From Prosthecobacter fusiformis (GTDB taxonomy: Bacteria; Verrucomicrobiota; Verrucomicrobiia; Verrucomicrobiales; Verrucomicrobiaceae), in contig NZ_SOCA01000006.1 of the NCBI RefSeq assembly GCF_004364345.1, positions 215,793 through 279,792 on the forward strand: a DNA stretch of 64,000 nt. Direction: 5' to 3'. Below, piece by piece: positions 8,418 to 16,103 of this stretch. Position numbers and translations under genes: made by a program. How positions within the stretch are numbered: the first letter of the stretch is position 1; each line of letters opens with the position of its first letter. The notes under the pieces are model-generated. The model was given only the letters and a program-made list of their open reading frames with translations. It was not told the DNA's origin and ran no database searches.

Positions 8418-8858
8418 TCAATACAGCAGCATATTGATCTCAGAATCCGTCAGCAGGGAGGAGTCGTGCACCGCCAGCAGATCTCCCACCTGTTCCAGGT
8501 TCTTCCATTCCGTCTCAAACTCAGGGATCAAAGGAAAATCCGTCTCAGGCACCGCTGTTGTTTCCACCACTGGAATCGGGGTCACCAGCGCCACTTGGCT
8601 CTGAGATGACGCACCTTCCGGTTGATAGATAAAGGTCGCAGCCGTGATGACCAAGGCAGCCGCTGCGGCCCAGGTCAGACCTGCGCGTGCGGAATCCTGC
8701 TCCTGCCACCAGCTTTTGAATCGAGCCAGCCAGCCGCGATCCTGCGGTGTCTGCCGTGCCAGGCGGACCACGTTTTGGGTGAAGTTAGGGCGCGCCTGCA
8801 CCGGCTTGGCTTGGCCAAGCACTTTCCAAAGCGGATCGTTGGGGGTGAGCGGTTCCAT
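8418..8858 (-). CDS. Hypothetical single-pass membrane protein
   Basis: I do not recognise a named family. The likely start is the ATG at 8858 (MEPLTPNDPLWKVLG); the frame extends nine codons further upstream. The 146-aa product has a basic/polar N-terminal half (about residues 1-60, ending in a Trp-rich stretch WLARFKSWWQEQD), one transmembrane helix (about 62-82) and an acidic C-terminal tail rich in Glu, Pro and Val, ending in DSEINMLLY. The layout resembles small anti-sigma-like or regulatory membrane proteins of Verrucomicrobia, but no sigma factor gene is adjacent. It follows the HIT gene in the same direction. Confidence 0.65.
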   Translation of the reverse strand: MEPLTPNDPLWKVLGQAKPVQARPNFTQNVVRLARQTPQDRGWLARFKSWWQEQDSARAGLTWAAAAALVITAATFIYQPEGASSQSQVALVTPIPVVETTAVPETDFPLIPEFETEWKNLEQVGDLLAVHDSSLLTDSEINMLLY

Positions 8859-8929
8859 AAATCGTGTCAGGACTACAAACATCACATCGGAGCGAAAGTT
8901 GCGCCATCAGCGATTTTTTCTCTCGAACC

Positions 8930-9283
8930 TCAACCTGGAGGCCAGGCGAGGTCTCGGCCAGCGAGCAAATGAACGTGCAAATGCGGCACTGTTTCGCCCC
9001 CGTCCTTGCCATGATTGATGACCAGGCGGAAGCCTTTATCGCGGTCCTTGACGCCCAGTTTTTCCGCAATTTTTCCCGCAGCCAGCAGCAGCGCACCCAG
9101 AGTGGCCTGATCATCAGCTTCTGCTTCTCCTACACGGGGAATGACCTTCTTGGGGACAATTAGCACATGGATAGGAGCCTGCGGGGTGATGTCGTTGAAG
9201 GCGGCTACGAGGTCATCCTCATACACCAAAGGAGCCGGAATCTCCCGGTCCACAATTTTTTGGAAGATGGTTTTTTCAGACAT
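8930..9283 (-). CDS. HIT family nucleotide-binding protein
   Basis: This is a histidine-triad protein of the HINT branch, a cytoplasmic purine nucleoside phosphoramidase/hydrolase. The 117-aa product begins MSEKTIFQKIVDREIPAP, the standard HINT N-terminus, which supports the ATG at 9283 over a longer frame that begins at 9331. The active site HLHVHLLAG (HxHxHxx) is near residue 102, and INHGKDGGETVPHLHVH is conserved. It lies between nrdR and the small membrane protein, all on the minus strand, so they may share a transcript. The physiological substrate is unknown. Confidence 0.93.
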   Translation of the reverse strand: MSEKTIFQKIVDREIPAPLVYEDDLVAAFNDITPQAPIHVLIVPKKVIPRVGEAEADDQATLGALLLAAGKIAEKLGVKDRDKGFRLVINHGKDGGETVPHLHVHLLAGRDLAWPPG

Positions 9284-9391
9284 CAGGAAAAGTGATGCGG
9301 GCACTCCTGCCTGCAAGGGAAAGCTCGCCACTGTGCACGTTTGTAACGGCCAAAATAAGCCCTCTGCAACCTCGCTAGCCGCCTCACCCGA

Positions 9392-9880
9392 TCAATGAAA
9401 CAACTCTTCCTGGCTAGTATCCCGTCCTCGGCGGGTACCCAGAGATTTGATTTCATCAATGAATTCGCCCACATCTTCAAACTGCCGGTAAACCGACGCA
9501 TAGCGCACATAGGCCACATGGTCGATGCCTTCCAAGCGGCGCATCATTTTAGCTCCGATCACCGTGGAGGGGATTTCACGATAGCCTTCTTCTTCCAGTT
9601 CGCTGGCGATGTCATCGACCAGTTGCTCCAGTTGCTCCATCTTCACCGGGCGTTTTTCACAGGCCTTGCGCAGTCCTGACATCAGCTTTTCACGGTCGAA
9701 ACTCTGCCGCGCTCCGTTGCGTTTCACCACTCGCAGTTCCTCCCGCTCCACGATTTCATAGGTGGTGAAACGGAAGTTGCACTTCATGCACTCTCGGCGG
9801 CGACGGATCGAGTGGCCCTCGCGTGCTTCGCGGGAGTCGATGACCTTGTCTTGGGAGCTACCGCATTTGGGACAGCGCAT
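9392..9880 (-). CDS. nrdR: Transcriptional repressor NrdR
   Basis: NrdR represses ribonucleotide reductase genes in response to ATP/dATP levels. The 162-aa protein has the N-terminal zinc ribbon (MRCPKCGS, then RRRRECMKC, so C3, C6, C31 and C34) followed by an ATP-cone domain (about residues 48-138) with the typical VVKRNGARQSFDREKL. The start is exact for the family. The C-terminal tail after residue 145 is slightly longer and charged. No ribonucleotide reductase gene or obvious NrdR box pair is present nearby, so its targets lie elsewhere. Confidence 0.96.
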   Translation of the reverse strand: MRCPKCGSSQDKVIDSREAREGHSIRRRRECMKCNFRFTTYEIVEREELRVVKRNGARQSFDREKLMSGLRKACEKRPVKMEQLEQLVDDIASELEEEGYREIPSTVIGAKMMRRLEGIDHVAYVRYASVYRQFEDVGEFIDEIKSLGTRRGRDTSQEELFH

Positions 9881-9934
9881 AGGTGGGAGACCAAGGTGAC
9901 ATCTTGCAACGAATTAGCAAGAGCAGCCTGCCCA

Positions 9935-10708
9935 TCAGCCTAACTTTCGACATGACGAGCAAATTTCGTCCCCGTCATCCGTCACCCGGAAGTTCAGTGT
10001 CCGGTCATCCACATCCGTTTTCCCACAAACTTTGCATTGGTGAAAAAATGCGGCTCCCGACTGGGCTTCCTCAAAGCGTGCCCGGCGGTTGGCCGTCTTT
10101 GCTGAGTGCAGACGGCTGCGGACAAAGTCCGGCCCAAAGGCGATCCCATAATTCAGCAGACCGAAAAAGATCAGAATGATCTGGATGGGGGCACTGATCA
10201 CACTGATCGCCAGCATCGCCGCAGTGAAAAAGGCCACCCATTTGATCTTCACTGGCAGGATGAAAAACAGCAGGATTTCTTCGTTCGGAAAAATCGTGGC
10301 AAAGGCGAACAAGGAGGCCAGATACAGCCAGGTGGTCGTCCCTTCATAGCCGAAAATAACTGCACCAATGGCCTGGAAGATCATGCCACCGATGACATAC
10401 AGATTTACTTTGAACGCCCCCCAGGCCTCATCCAGCCCTCGACCGATCCACATCATGAACATGGCCCCGATGAGGGCAAAGAACAGATTGGTATTCGGGA
10501 TAAAGTTATACGTGAATAGTCTCCAGACCTGGCCCTGCATCAGCAGATCCGGTTTCAAAGCCAGAAACTCCACATAGGGCTGACGCGCCTCAGGCGACAG
10601 AAACATGAAGATGCCCAGGGTGAAAAGTTGCAGGATCGCAATGGCCTGAAGGATGCCTGGTATGGCAAAACGGCCCAGTCGGGATTCAAGTCGGTCGATC
10701 AATGGCAT
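9935..10708 (-). CDS. Rhomboid-like membrane protein with C-terminal zinc ribbon, probably non-catalytic
   Basis: The 257-aa protein has about five to six transmembrane segments. Its first half follows the rhomboid pattern (GQVWRLFTYNFIPNTNLFFA, then GRGLDEAWGAFKVNLYVIGG, matching the WR loop and the E-x-x-G/Y region before TM3). Where active rhomboids have GxSG in TM4, this protein reads TTTWLYLASLFAFATIF, with no GxSG, and no conserved C-terminal catalytic His-helix is seen. The cytosolic tail (about residues 195-257) carries CKVC ... CSSC, a likely zinc ribbon. I infer a pseudoprotease or membrane scaffold. It sits between apbE and nrdR on the same strand. Confidence 0.75.
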   Translation of the reverse strand: MPLIDRLESRLGRFAIPGILQAIAILQLFTLGIFMFLSPEARQPYVEFLALKPDLLMQGQVWRLFTYNFIPNTNLFFALIGAMFMMWIGRGLDEAWGAFKVNLYVIGGMIFQAIGAVIFGYEGTTTWLYLASLFAFATIFPNEEILLFFILPVKIKWVAFFTAAMLAISVISAPIQIILIFFGLLNYGIAFGPDFVRSRLHSAKTANRRARFEEAQSGAAFFHQCKVCGKTDVDDRTLNFRVTDDGDEICSSCRKLG

Positions 10709-10763
10709 GTGAGATGTTTATACGTCTAGCACCATCTCTCCGCGAATGCGAAAAGGGAATTCT

Positions 10764-11732
10764 TCACGGTTCCTCCAGCCAGATGACCCTCAGTCCCAGC
10801 CTCTCCGCCACTTGGCGTCCTTTAACCGGCCCCAGCACCATCAGCGCCGTGGCGTATCCGTCTGCCAGGGCACAGCTCGGGTGAATGACCGAGACGGAGA
10901 CCAGCTTATGCTCGATAGGTCTTCCGGTATGCGGGTCCAGCAGGTGACTATACGTCCGGCCATCCTTTTCAAACCGGTGCCGATAGCTGCCGCTCGTCGC
11001 AATGCAGGTATTCGTCAGCGGTATCGTTTCCAGAGGCTCCCCACGCGCACCATCCGGGGCCTGAATACCCACCTGCCACGGCCCTCCCTCCCGGGAATAC
11101 CCTGCCGCCGCCACCTCTCCACCGATTTCTAAAAGAAAGTTCTTTAGACCTTGAGCCTTGAGCATGGTGAGTAGTGCATCCATCGCATATCCTTCCGCGA
11201 CGGAGGCCACATTGATCTGCACCCCTGACTGCGTCTTTTTTAAAGAGGGGGGTTGGATCTCGATCGCCAGCTTATCCCATCCAGTCTGGCTAAGCGCCTC
11301 ACGGATTTCCTTGTCCGCAGGCACTTGAGCTGAATGCTGGGTGCGGCTAAAGCCCCAGAGAGCCACCAAGGGAGCTATCGTCACATCTAGGGCACCGCCT
11401 GTTTCTTCCGCAATCCGCCGGGCTAAGTCCACCGTTTCCGCTACCGAGGCGGGCACCGTCTGCCACTCTGTACTGGTATTCCGATTCCAGCGGCTCAGGT
11501 CAGACTTCTCGTCCCAATGTGAGATTTCTTTTTCCAACGAGTGGAGTTCATCACGAATGAGAGCTTCGATTTCACTGGACGTCGCCCCTGAAACAGGATC
11601 AGCGATTTGCAGGCTCCAGGTCGTTCCCATCGTGTTTCCATGCAGCAACTGAGACCCCTCTTGGCTACACCCAGCTATCAAAATGCAGCCCAAAACCGGG
11701 AGGCAGGCTAGAGAATTGAATAATGTATTCAT
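10764..11732 (-). CDS. apbE: FAD:protein FMN transferase, lipoprotein
   Basis: ApbE attaches FMN covalently to Thr/Ser of flavoproteins (such as RnfG/NqrC subunits) in the periplasm. The 322-aa product has a lipoprotein signal ending IAGC with Cys at residue 22. Family segments include GNTMGTTWSL near residue 33, then ALDVTIAPLVALWGF, the EIGGEVAAAGYS region, ATSGSYRHRFEKDGRTYSHLLDPHTGRPIEHKLVSVSV (H-x-x-D-P-x-T-G) and the aspartate in CALADGYATALMVLG that binds magnesium. The rhomboid-like gene follows 55 bp downstream. No Rnf or Nqr cluster is in the window, so its client is unknown. Confidence 0.94.
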   Translation of the reverse strand: MNTLFNSLACLPVLGCILIAGCSQEGSQLLHGNTMGTTWSLQIADPVSGATSSEIEALIRDELHSLEKEISHWDEKSDLSRWNRNTSTEWQTVPASVAETVDLARRIAEETGGALDVTIAPLVALWGFSRTQHSAQVPADKEIREALSQTGWDKLAIEIQPPSLKKTQSGVQINVASVAEGYAMDALLTMLKAQGLKNFLLEIGGEVAAAGYSREGGPWQVGIQAPDGARGEPLETIPLTNTCIATSGSYRHRFEKDGRTYSHLLDPHTGRPIEHKLVSVSVIHPSCALADGYATALMVLGPVKGRQVAERLGLRVIWLEEP

Positions 11733-11878
11733 AAAGCGTCAAAACGCAGGACTCAATGGAACAACACTGAGTTTAGAGCAGAGGCAACGAGGGTTTATTG
11801 TTTCGATTCGCTTAACAATCAGGATTTACGTTACTAATTAGAATTTGCAGGGGTGTCGAGTTGTGGCGATTATAGGAT

Positions 11879-12664
11879 ATGGTGTTTTCTTCTCAGCAGA
11901 ATCAGCCCTTCGCTCAGCCAAGGAAGGCGAGCAAACGTGCGTTGTTAGCCGTCTTTTTCTGTGTACTCACTTGCATCACGGGGCATGCTCAGACGCTCAA
12001 TTTGATCAGTGCTGATATCACCTATAGCATTCAAGGCGACTACACTCCTTCGGGATCGCCTGCTGAAAATATCAATTATGGCAGCACCTTGAATCTTCTG
12101 ACTCAGCCTAACTTTGAATTTTCAGTTTCACCCTGGGGCGGTAGCATGGCCGTAGATTTTGACTTCGTAGGGGGCTCATCCACCGGTTTTTCGTTTAGCT
12201 TTCTGGGTCTATCTGGATTCGGAATTGGGAATTCAGCCTCCTATGATGTCTCGGCTGCCACCAGCTTCAATTACTCCATTCTATTTGAACTGGATTCCGC
12301 AGCACTGCTGGATTTAGGCATGAGCTACACAGGGTATACCAATTCTATGGCCTATTCTCCCCTCAGTCCGGGCAGAGACGCTTCGGTAACATTCGAATAC
12401 TTCGGAACGAACGGGTGGGAAGTTTTGGCCTCTCATGACGGAACCTCATACATTACCCAAGCCGTGGACTTTTACCAGACCGTCGGCCCGGGCACTTACC
12501 GGCTTAGTGGCACTGGCCTTGCCCATGCAGGCGTTCTCGATGCGAATTCCAGCGTCAATATCTCCCCTGCACCCGTGCCTGAGCCTAGTGCGCTGCTGCT
12601 TCTGGGAATCACTGGCTGGCTAGTCGTGAACCGACGCAGCCGTTCCAGCAAATACCATGCATAA
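11879..12664 (+). CDS. PEP-CTERM sorting domain protein
   Basis: This is an exported protein (261 aa) of unknown function. It has an N-terminal signal peptide (basic region KASKRALL, hydrophobic core, cleavage near GHAQ, about residue 38), a beta-rich Ser/Gly/Tyr-rich middle without recognisable catalytic residues, and a C-terminal sorting signal: the motif VPEPSAL, a hydrophobic helix LLLLGITGWLVV and a basic end NRRSRSSK. This tripartite tail is the substrate of exosortase, usually linked to exopolysaccharide production. No exosortase gene is in the window. Its base composition is somewhat less GC-rich than its neighbours, which fits a fast-evolving surface gene. Confidence 0.85.
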   Translation: MVFSSQQNQPFAQPRKASKRALLAVFFCVLTCITGHAQTLNLISADITYSIQGDYTPSGSPAENINYGSTLNLLTQPNFEFSVSPWGGSMAVDFDFVGGSSTGFSFSFLGLSGFGIGNSASYDVSAATSFNYSILFELDSAALLDLGMSYTGYTNSMAYSPLSPGRDASVTFEYFGTNGWEVLASHDGTSYITQAVDFYQTVGPGTYRLSGTGLAHAGVLDANSSVNISPAPVPEPSALLLLGITGWLVVNRRSRSSKYHA

Positions 12665-12669
12665 CAAAA

Positions 12670-12693
12670 AGGCCGACGATTTCTCGTCGGCCT
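12670..12693 (-). terminator. Rho-independent terminator for serA (possibly bidirectional)
   Basis: A perfect 10-bp stem AGGCCGACGA-TTTC-TCGTCGGCCT lies between the convergent PEP-CTERM gene and serA. On the minus strand the stem is followed by TTTTTGTTAT, making it a classic terminator for serA. On the plus strand there is no T-tract, but the stem could still help end the upstream gene. Confidence 0.88.
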
Positions 12694-12715
12694 AAGTGGG
12701 GGAGGGAATAAGGTA

Positions 12716-14326
12716 TTAAACCACCACGCAATGCACGCGGCTGATGCCTTCGATAGATTCCAGCTCGGCGATAACGGCCTGGCTTGGGGTTGAATCCAGG
12801 GTCAGCAGGGTCAGGGCGGTACCGCCTTCTTTGTTCCGGCTTAGGGACATGTCCGCGATGTTGATCTTGTGCTTGCCGAGGATCGTCGAGTAAGCGGCGA
12901 TCATGCCGGGGCGGTCCTGGTTTTCGATCAGCAGCAGTGTGCCTTCGGGACGGGTTTCAATGTGACGGCCATTGACCTTGACGATGCGCGGCTCACCGGC
13001 AAAGAAGGTGCCGGCGATGCTGGCAGTTTCAGTTCCGTTGGAGGCCTGGACTTCGATCAGGTCGGTGAATTCGCTGGCGTCCGGCACGCGGCTTTCGGTG
13101 GTGCGCAGGCCCAGGCCTTCGGCCACGCCGTTAGCATTGATGTAGTTTACCTGCTCGGCACCGACAGCGCGTTCCAGGAAACCTTTGAGCACGGAGCGTG
13201 AAATGAGCGTGGTGTCTCCTGTTCCTACTTTGCCGCTGTAATTGATGCTGACGACATTGGAACGAGCAGGCGCGAACTGGGAAAGCAGGCGGCCGAGCAG
13301 TTCACCAAATTTGAGGAAGGGCCCCAGGTCGGCGAGTGTCTTCGGATCCACGTTGGGCATGTTAACCGCATTGACCACGGTGCCCTGAAGCAGGTGCGCC
13401 TTGATCACTTCGGCAATCTCAATACCCACGTTTTCCTGGGCTTCTTCAGTGGAAGCACCCAGGTGCGGGGTGAAGACGGTATTCGGAGCCTTCAGCAACG
13501 GATAGTCCGCAGGTGGCGGCTCGACTTCGAAGACGTCCAGAGCAGCACCGGCGATGGTACCGTTGGTCAGGGCCTCAGCCAGGGCGGCATCATCAATCAG
13601 ACCACCACGGGCGCAGTTAATGATACGGCAGCTTTTCTTGAGCGAGGCCAGACGCTTCGCATTGATCATGTGCTTGGTCTCTGGTGTCAGAGGCATGTGC
13701 ATCGTGATGTAGTCTGCCTGCACGATGGCGGCATCCAGGTCTTCACACAGTTCCACGCCCAGGCTTTCGGCGCGGTTCTTGGAAAGATAAGGGTCATAGG
13801 CCACCACACGCATGCCAAAGGCCTTGGCGCGCTTGGCGAATTCGGCTCCAATGCGGCCCATGCCGAGGACGACGAGGGTCTTACCATAGACTTCGGTACC
13901 CTGGAAGTTTTTGCGGTCCCACTTGCCGCTGACGATGGTCGCGTGGGCCTGGGGAGTCTTGCGGGAAAGAGCCATCATCAGGGTGAAGGCCTGCTCTGCC
14001 GTGGAAATCGTATTGCCACCGGGGGTATTCATGACCACCACGCCGCGCTTGCTAGCGACTGGGACATCAATGTTATCCACGCCGACGCCTGCACGGCCGA
14101 CGACTTTGAGAAGAGGGGCTGCGTCGAGGACTTTGGAAGTCACTTTGGCACCGCTGCGGACGATGATCGCATGGGCGTCACGGGAGGCTTCCACCATGGC
14201 GTCTTCCGCCTTTAGGTCCATGTTCACCTCGACGGAAAAGGACGGCTCCGCTTTGAGGAGATCGATACCTTTGCTCGAAATAGGGTCGTTGTTACCGGCG
14301 ATGAGAATCTTGAACTGCTGGGCCAT
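12716..14326 (-). CDS. serA: D-3-phosphoglycerate dehydrogenase
   Basis: SerA oxidises 3-phosphoglycerate to 3-phosphohydroxypyruvate, the first step of serine synthesis. The likely start is ATG at 14326 (MAQQFKILIAG), giving 536 aa, the long type with an intervening domain and C-terminal ACT domain; the frame extends 23 codons further upstream. Visible are the NAD-binding VVLGMGRIGAEFAKRAKAFG near residue 145, the catalytic R/E/H set (NCARGGLIDDAAL; DVFEVEPP; FTPHLGASTEEAQENVG), and the ACT domain from about residue 462 (LIENQDRPGMIAAY). The ACT domain suggests serine feedback or allostery, as known in the family. Confidence 0.96.
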   Translation of the reverse strand: MAQQFKILIAGNNDPISSKGIDLLKAEPSFSVEVNMDLKAEDAMVEASRDAHAIIVRSGAKVTSKVLDAAPLLKVVGRAGVGVDNIDVPVASKRGVVVMNTPGGNTISTAEQAFTLMMALSRKTPQAHATIVSGKWDRKNFQGTEVYGKTLVVLGMGRIGAEFAKRAKAFGMRVVAYDPYLSKNRAESLGVELCEDLDAAIVQADYITMHMPLTPETKHMINAKRLASLKKSCRIINCARGGLIDDAALAEALTNGTIAGAALDVFEVEPPPADYPLLKAPNTVFTPHLGASTEEAQENVGIEIAEVIKAHLLQGTVVNAVNMPNVDPKTLADLGPFLKFGELLGRLLSQFAPARSNVVSINYSGKVGTGDTTLISRSVLKGFLERAVGAEQVNYINANGVAEGLGLRTTESRVPDASEFTDLIEVQASNGTETASIAGTFFAGEPRIVKVNGRHIETRPEGTLLLIENQDRPGMIAAYSTILGKHKINIADMSLSRNKEGGTALTLLTLDSTPSQAVIAELESIEGISRVHCVVV

Positions 14327-14429
14327 AGGGGCGTTCAAGGTAGGCGGCTTTGCCAGGGAGGCAAGCGAGAGGTGAATCTCACGAAGGAATCCCACAGGGC
14401 GTCACTGGATGGCAGATGCCTTAAGCCGC

Positions 14430-14719
14430 TTACTTCCTTCCCGTGCCGTAATTGGGATGCCTTTTGTCGTGGCGGACAGACAGGATGCGCACACGATCTG
14501 CATGGACGCGATAGAAGATCGAGTATGGAAAGCGTTTAACATGAGCTTTCCGCCTGCCTGCACTCGCTTGAGGGAATGCGAGTGGGTTGATGAGATGGCA
14601 TCCAATACCTGCGCAACCATTGCGAAAAACTCATCACCGAGGCCGTCTTTTCGTTCGTCATACCACGCACAGGCATCATCTACCTCCCTTTGCACAACAT
14701 GGTGATACGTCAGTTTCAC
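14430..14719 (-). pseudogene. ParE/RelE-type toxin, frameshifted
   Basis: The GTG-initiated frame starts as a ParE-like toxin (MKLTYHHVVQREVDDACAWY ... FFAMVAQVLDAISS). It then leaves the family pattern and runs on to an unrelated stop at 14402. In another frame of the same strand, from about 14593 down to a TAA at 14430-14432, the DNA encodes NPLAFPQASAGRRKAHVKRF followed by PYSIFYRVHADRVRILSVRH and DKRHPNYGTGRK, the standard ParE C-terminus with its active-site arginines. A single missing base near 14589-14594 joins the two halves. The toxin is therefore probably inactive, unless the shift is a sequencing error. GTGA overlap with the upstream antitoxin. Confidence 0.82.
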
Positions 14720-14946
14720 TTGGGAAGTCGAGATGCAAAGTGGGCCATGAAATCTTCATGGCTCATGTGAGCAGAAGCGTCCTGGTCAAGCTCCGCCTCA
14801 CGTTGATTGAGCAATGTTTCGAACTCTTCATCCCCTTCGTGCTGCGCCGATCGTGTGGATTCCCAAAGATTGGAAGCCAGACGGCAGCGTTCACTGAACC
14901 CTAACTGCAACGCGGCGGACATCACGGATTCATAGGTGGCGCTCAT
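14716..14946 (-). CDS. Addiction module antitoxin (ParE partner)
   Basis: This is a small helical antitoxin (76 aa from the ATG at 14946, MSATYESVMSAALQLGFSER) of the putative addiction module component family. It is typified by a repeated helical segment with LSxxERxxLAxxLWES; here RCRLASNLWEST is visible near residue 25. The C-terminal half is acidic and ends in FASRLPK. Its stop overlaps the GTG start of the toxin by four bases, the usual antitoxin-first arrangement. The antitoxin frame is intact while the toxin downstream is frameshifted. Confidence 0.8.
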   Translation of the reverse strand: MSATYESVMSAALQLGFSERCRLASNLWESTRSAQHEGDEEFETLLNQREAELDQDASAHMSHEDFMAHFASRLPK

Positions 14947-15006
14947 GGATAAAAAGAACCTCAAAATGCCGGGCAAGCAACCTTGTTTTGTACCCCGGCA
15001 AAGAAT

Positions 15007-15036
15007 GGCCCGCCTCCCTTTTTAGGGGGGCGGGCC
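15007..15036 (-). terminator. GC-rich hairpin downstream of the DUF1080 gene
   Basis: The stem GGCCCGCC ... GGCGGGCC encloses TCCC-TTTTTA-GGGG, which can extend the pairing. It lies between the DUF1080 stop and the antitoxin start on the minus strand. The trailing sequence on the minus strand is ATTCTT, a weak T-tract. It probably ends the secreted-enzyme cluster transcript. Confidence 0.6.
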
Positions 15037-15063
15037 AGAAGCGTTCGGTTCGATCAGTGTTGC

Positions 15064-16044
15064 CTATTTCACCACGGGGCGGAGGACGATGTTGCGGTAG
15101 TCCACGTTGGTGTGGTCGCCCTGGAGGAAGAGGGGGCCGGGTTTGAATTCGTCGCTGGTTAGGGCACCGCCGGTGCAGCCGAGGACGGGCTGGTTATCAA
15201 TGATGTTTTTGCCATTGAGGATCACGGTCAGGTGGCGGTCCACGAGGGTGATGTCCATCGTCTGCCATTCACCAATCGGCTTTTCAGCGGCGACGGATGG
15301 GGTGATGCGGCTGTAGAGGCCGCCCATGTTATGCGGGTCCAGGGGCTTGCCGTAGGACTCAGCGACTTGGACTTCGTAAATGCCGCGGAGGTAGATGCCG
15401 CTATTGCTGTTTTTCTGGGTGCGGACTTCGAGCTTGAGGTTGAAGTCTTCGAATTCGGCGTCGGTGCGGAGGTTGCCGAAGTGCTTGTCCTTTTCTTTAA
15501 CCACACGGTTGATCAGGGTGCCGTCTTCGACGCTCCAGCCGCTGAGGTCATCCGGCTTGATCAAGCGCCAGCCGGTGAGGTCCTTGCCATTGAACAGGGT
15601 GACGGGTTCACCAAACTTGACCTTGGCGAGATCCGGTGTAGCCGGGATGGCGGGGATGCGTTTGCCGGTGAAGGAGCCTTGGCCGAAAGGCTTGCCATCG
15701 GGTTTGGTCTTCACGGTGCTGCCGGTGAGGGTATCGCCGGAAACTTTGATGGTGAGGGTTTCCGTGGTGGTCGGGGCATCTGGCTTGTCTTTGGGCTTGG
15801 AGATGCGGGTGATGAGGAGGCTATCCCCTTCCAGTTTGGTGGTCTGTGTGGGGACCACGCTGCCGCCGCCCCAGAGGACGCTAGAGGAGAGGACACCTTC
15901 TTTTTCATCGACGCCGAGCCAGCCGGCACGGCCGCCGTCCAGGGTCAGAGCCCAGCGGCCCATGAAGGGGTTTTCAGCGGCCTGGGCAAAGGCGGTGAAG
16001 CCGAGGGTGGCCAGGAGAATAAGATGACGGCGTGAAGTGATCAT
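15064..16044 (-). CDS. Secreted DUF1080 (3-keto-disaccharide hydrolase-type) protein
   Basis: The 326-aa protein has a cleavable signal peptide (cleavage near QAAEN, about residue 22). Residues 24-140 form an N-terminal beta domain (MGRWALTLDGGRAGWLGV). Residues about 150-324 are the DUF1080 jelly-roll domain, with the family start LFNGKDLTGWRL and the segments NSGIYLRGIYEVQVAESYGK, GEWQTMDITLVDRHLTVILNG and a C-terminal DYRNIVLRPV. DUF1080 members are common in secreted glycan-degrading loci of Planctomycetes and Verrucomicrobia, and some hydrolyse 3-keto-glycosides. It is last of three secreted genes on the minus strand. Confidence 0.88.
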   Translation of the reverse strand: MITSRRHLILLATLGFTAFAQAAENPFMGRWALTLDGGRAGWLGVDEKEGVLSSSVLWGGGSVVPTQTTKLEGDSLLITRISKPKDKPDAPTTTETLTIKVSGDTLTGSTVKTKPDGKPFGQGSFTGKRIPAIPATPDLAKVKFGEPVTLFNGKDLTGWRLIKPDDLSGWSVEDGTLINRVVKEKDKHFGNLRTDAEFEDFNLKLEVRTQKNSNSGIYLRGIYEVQVAESYGKPLDPHNMGGLYSRITPSVAAEKPIGEWQTMDITLVDRHLTVILNGKNIIDNQPVLGCTGGALTSDEFKPGPLFLQGDHTNVDYRNIVLRPVVK

Positions 16045-16103
16045 AAAATGAAACGGGGTTGGAGTTCCTGGCAGATGAACTGATCAGGGGAGTAAAGAAC
16101 AGA

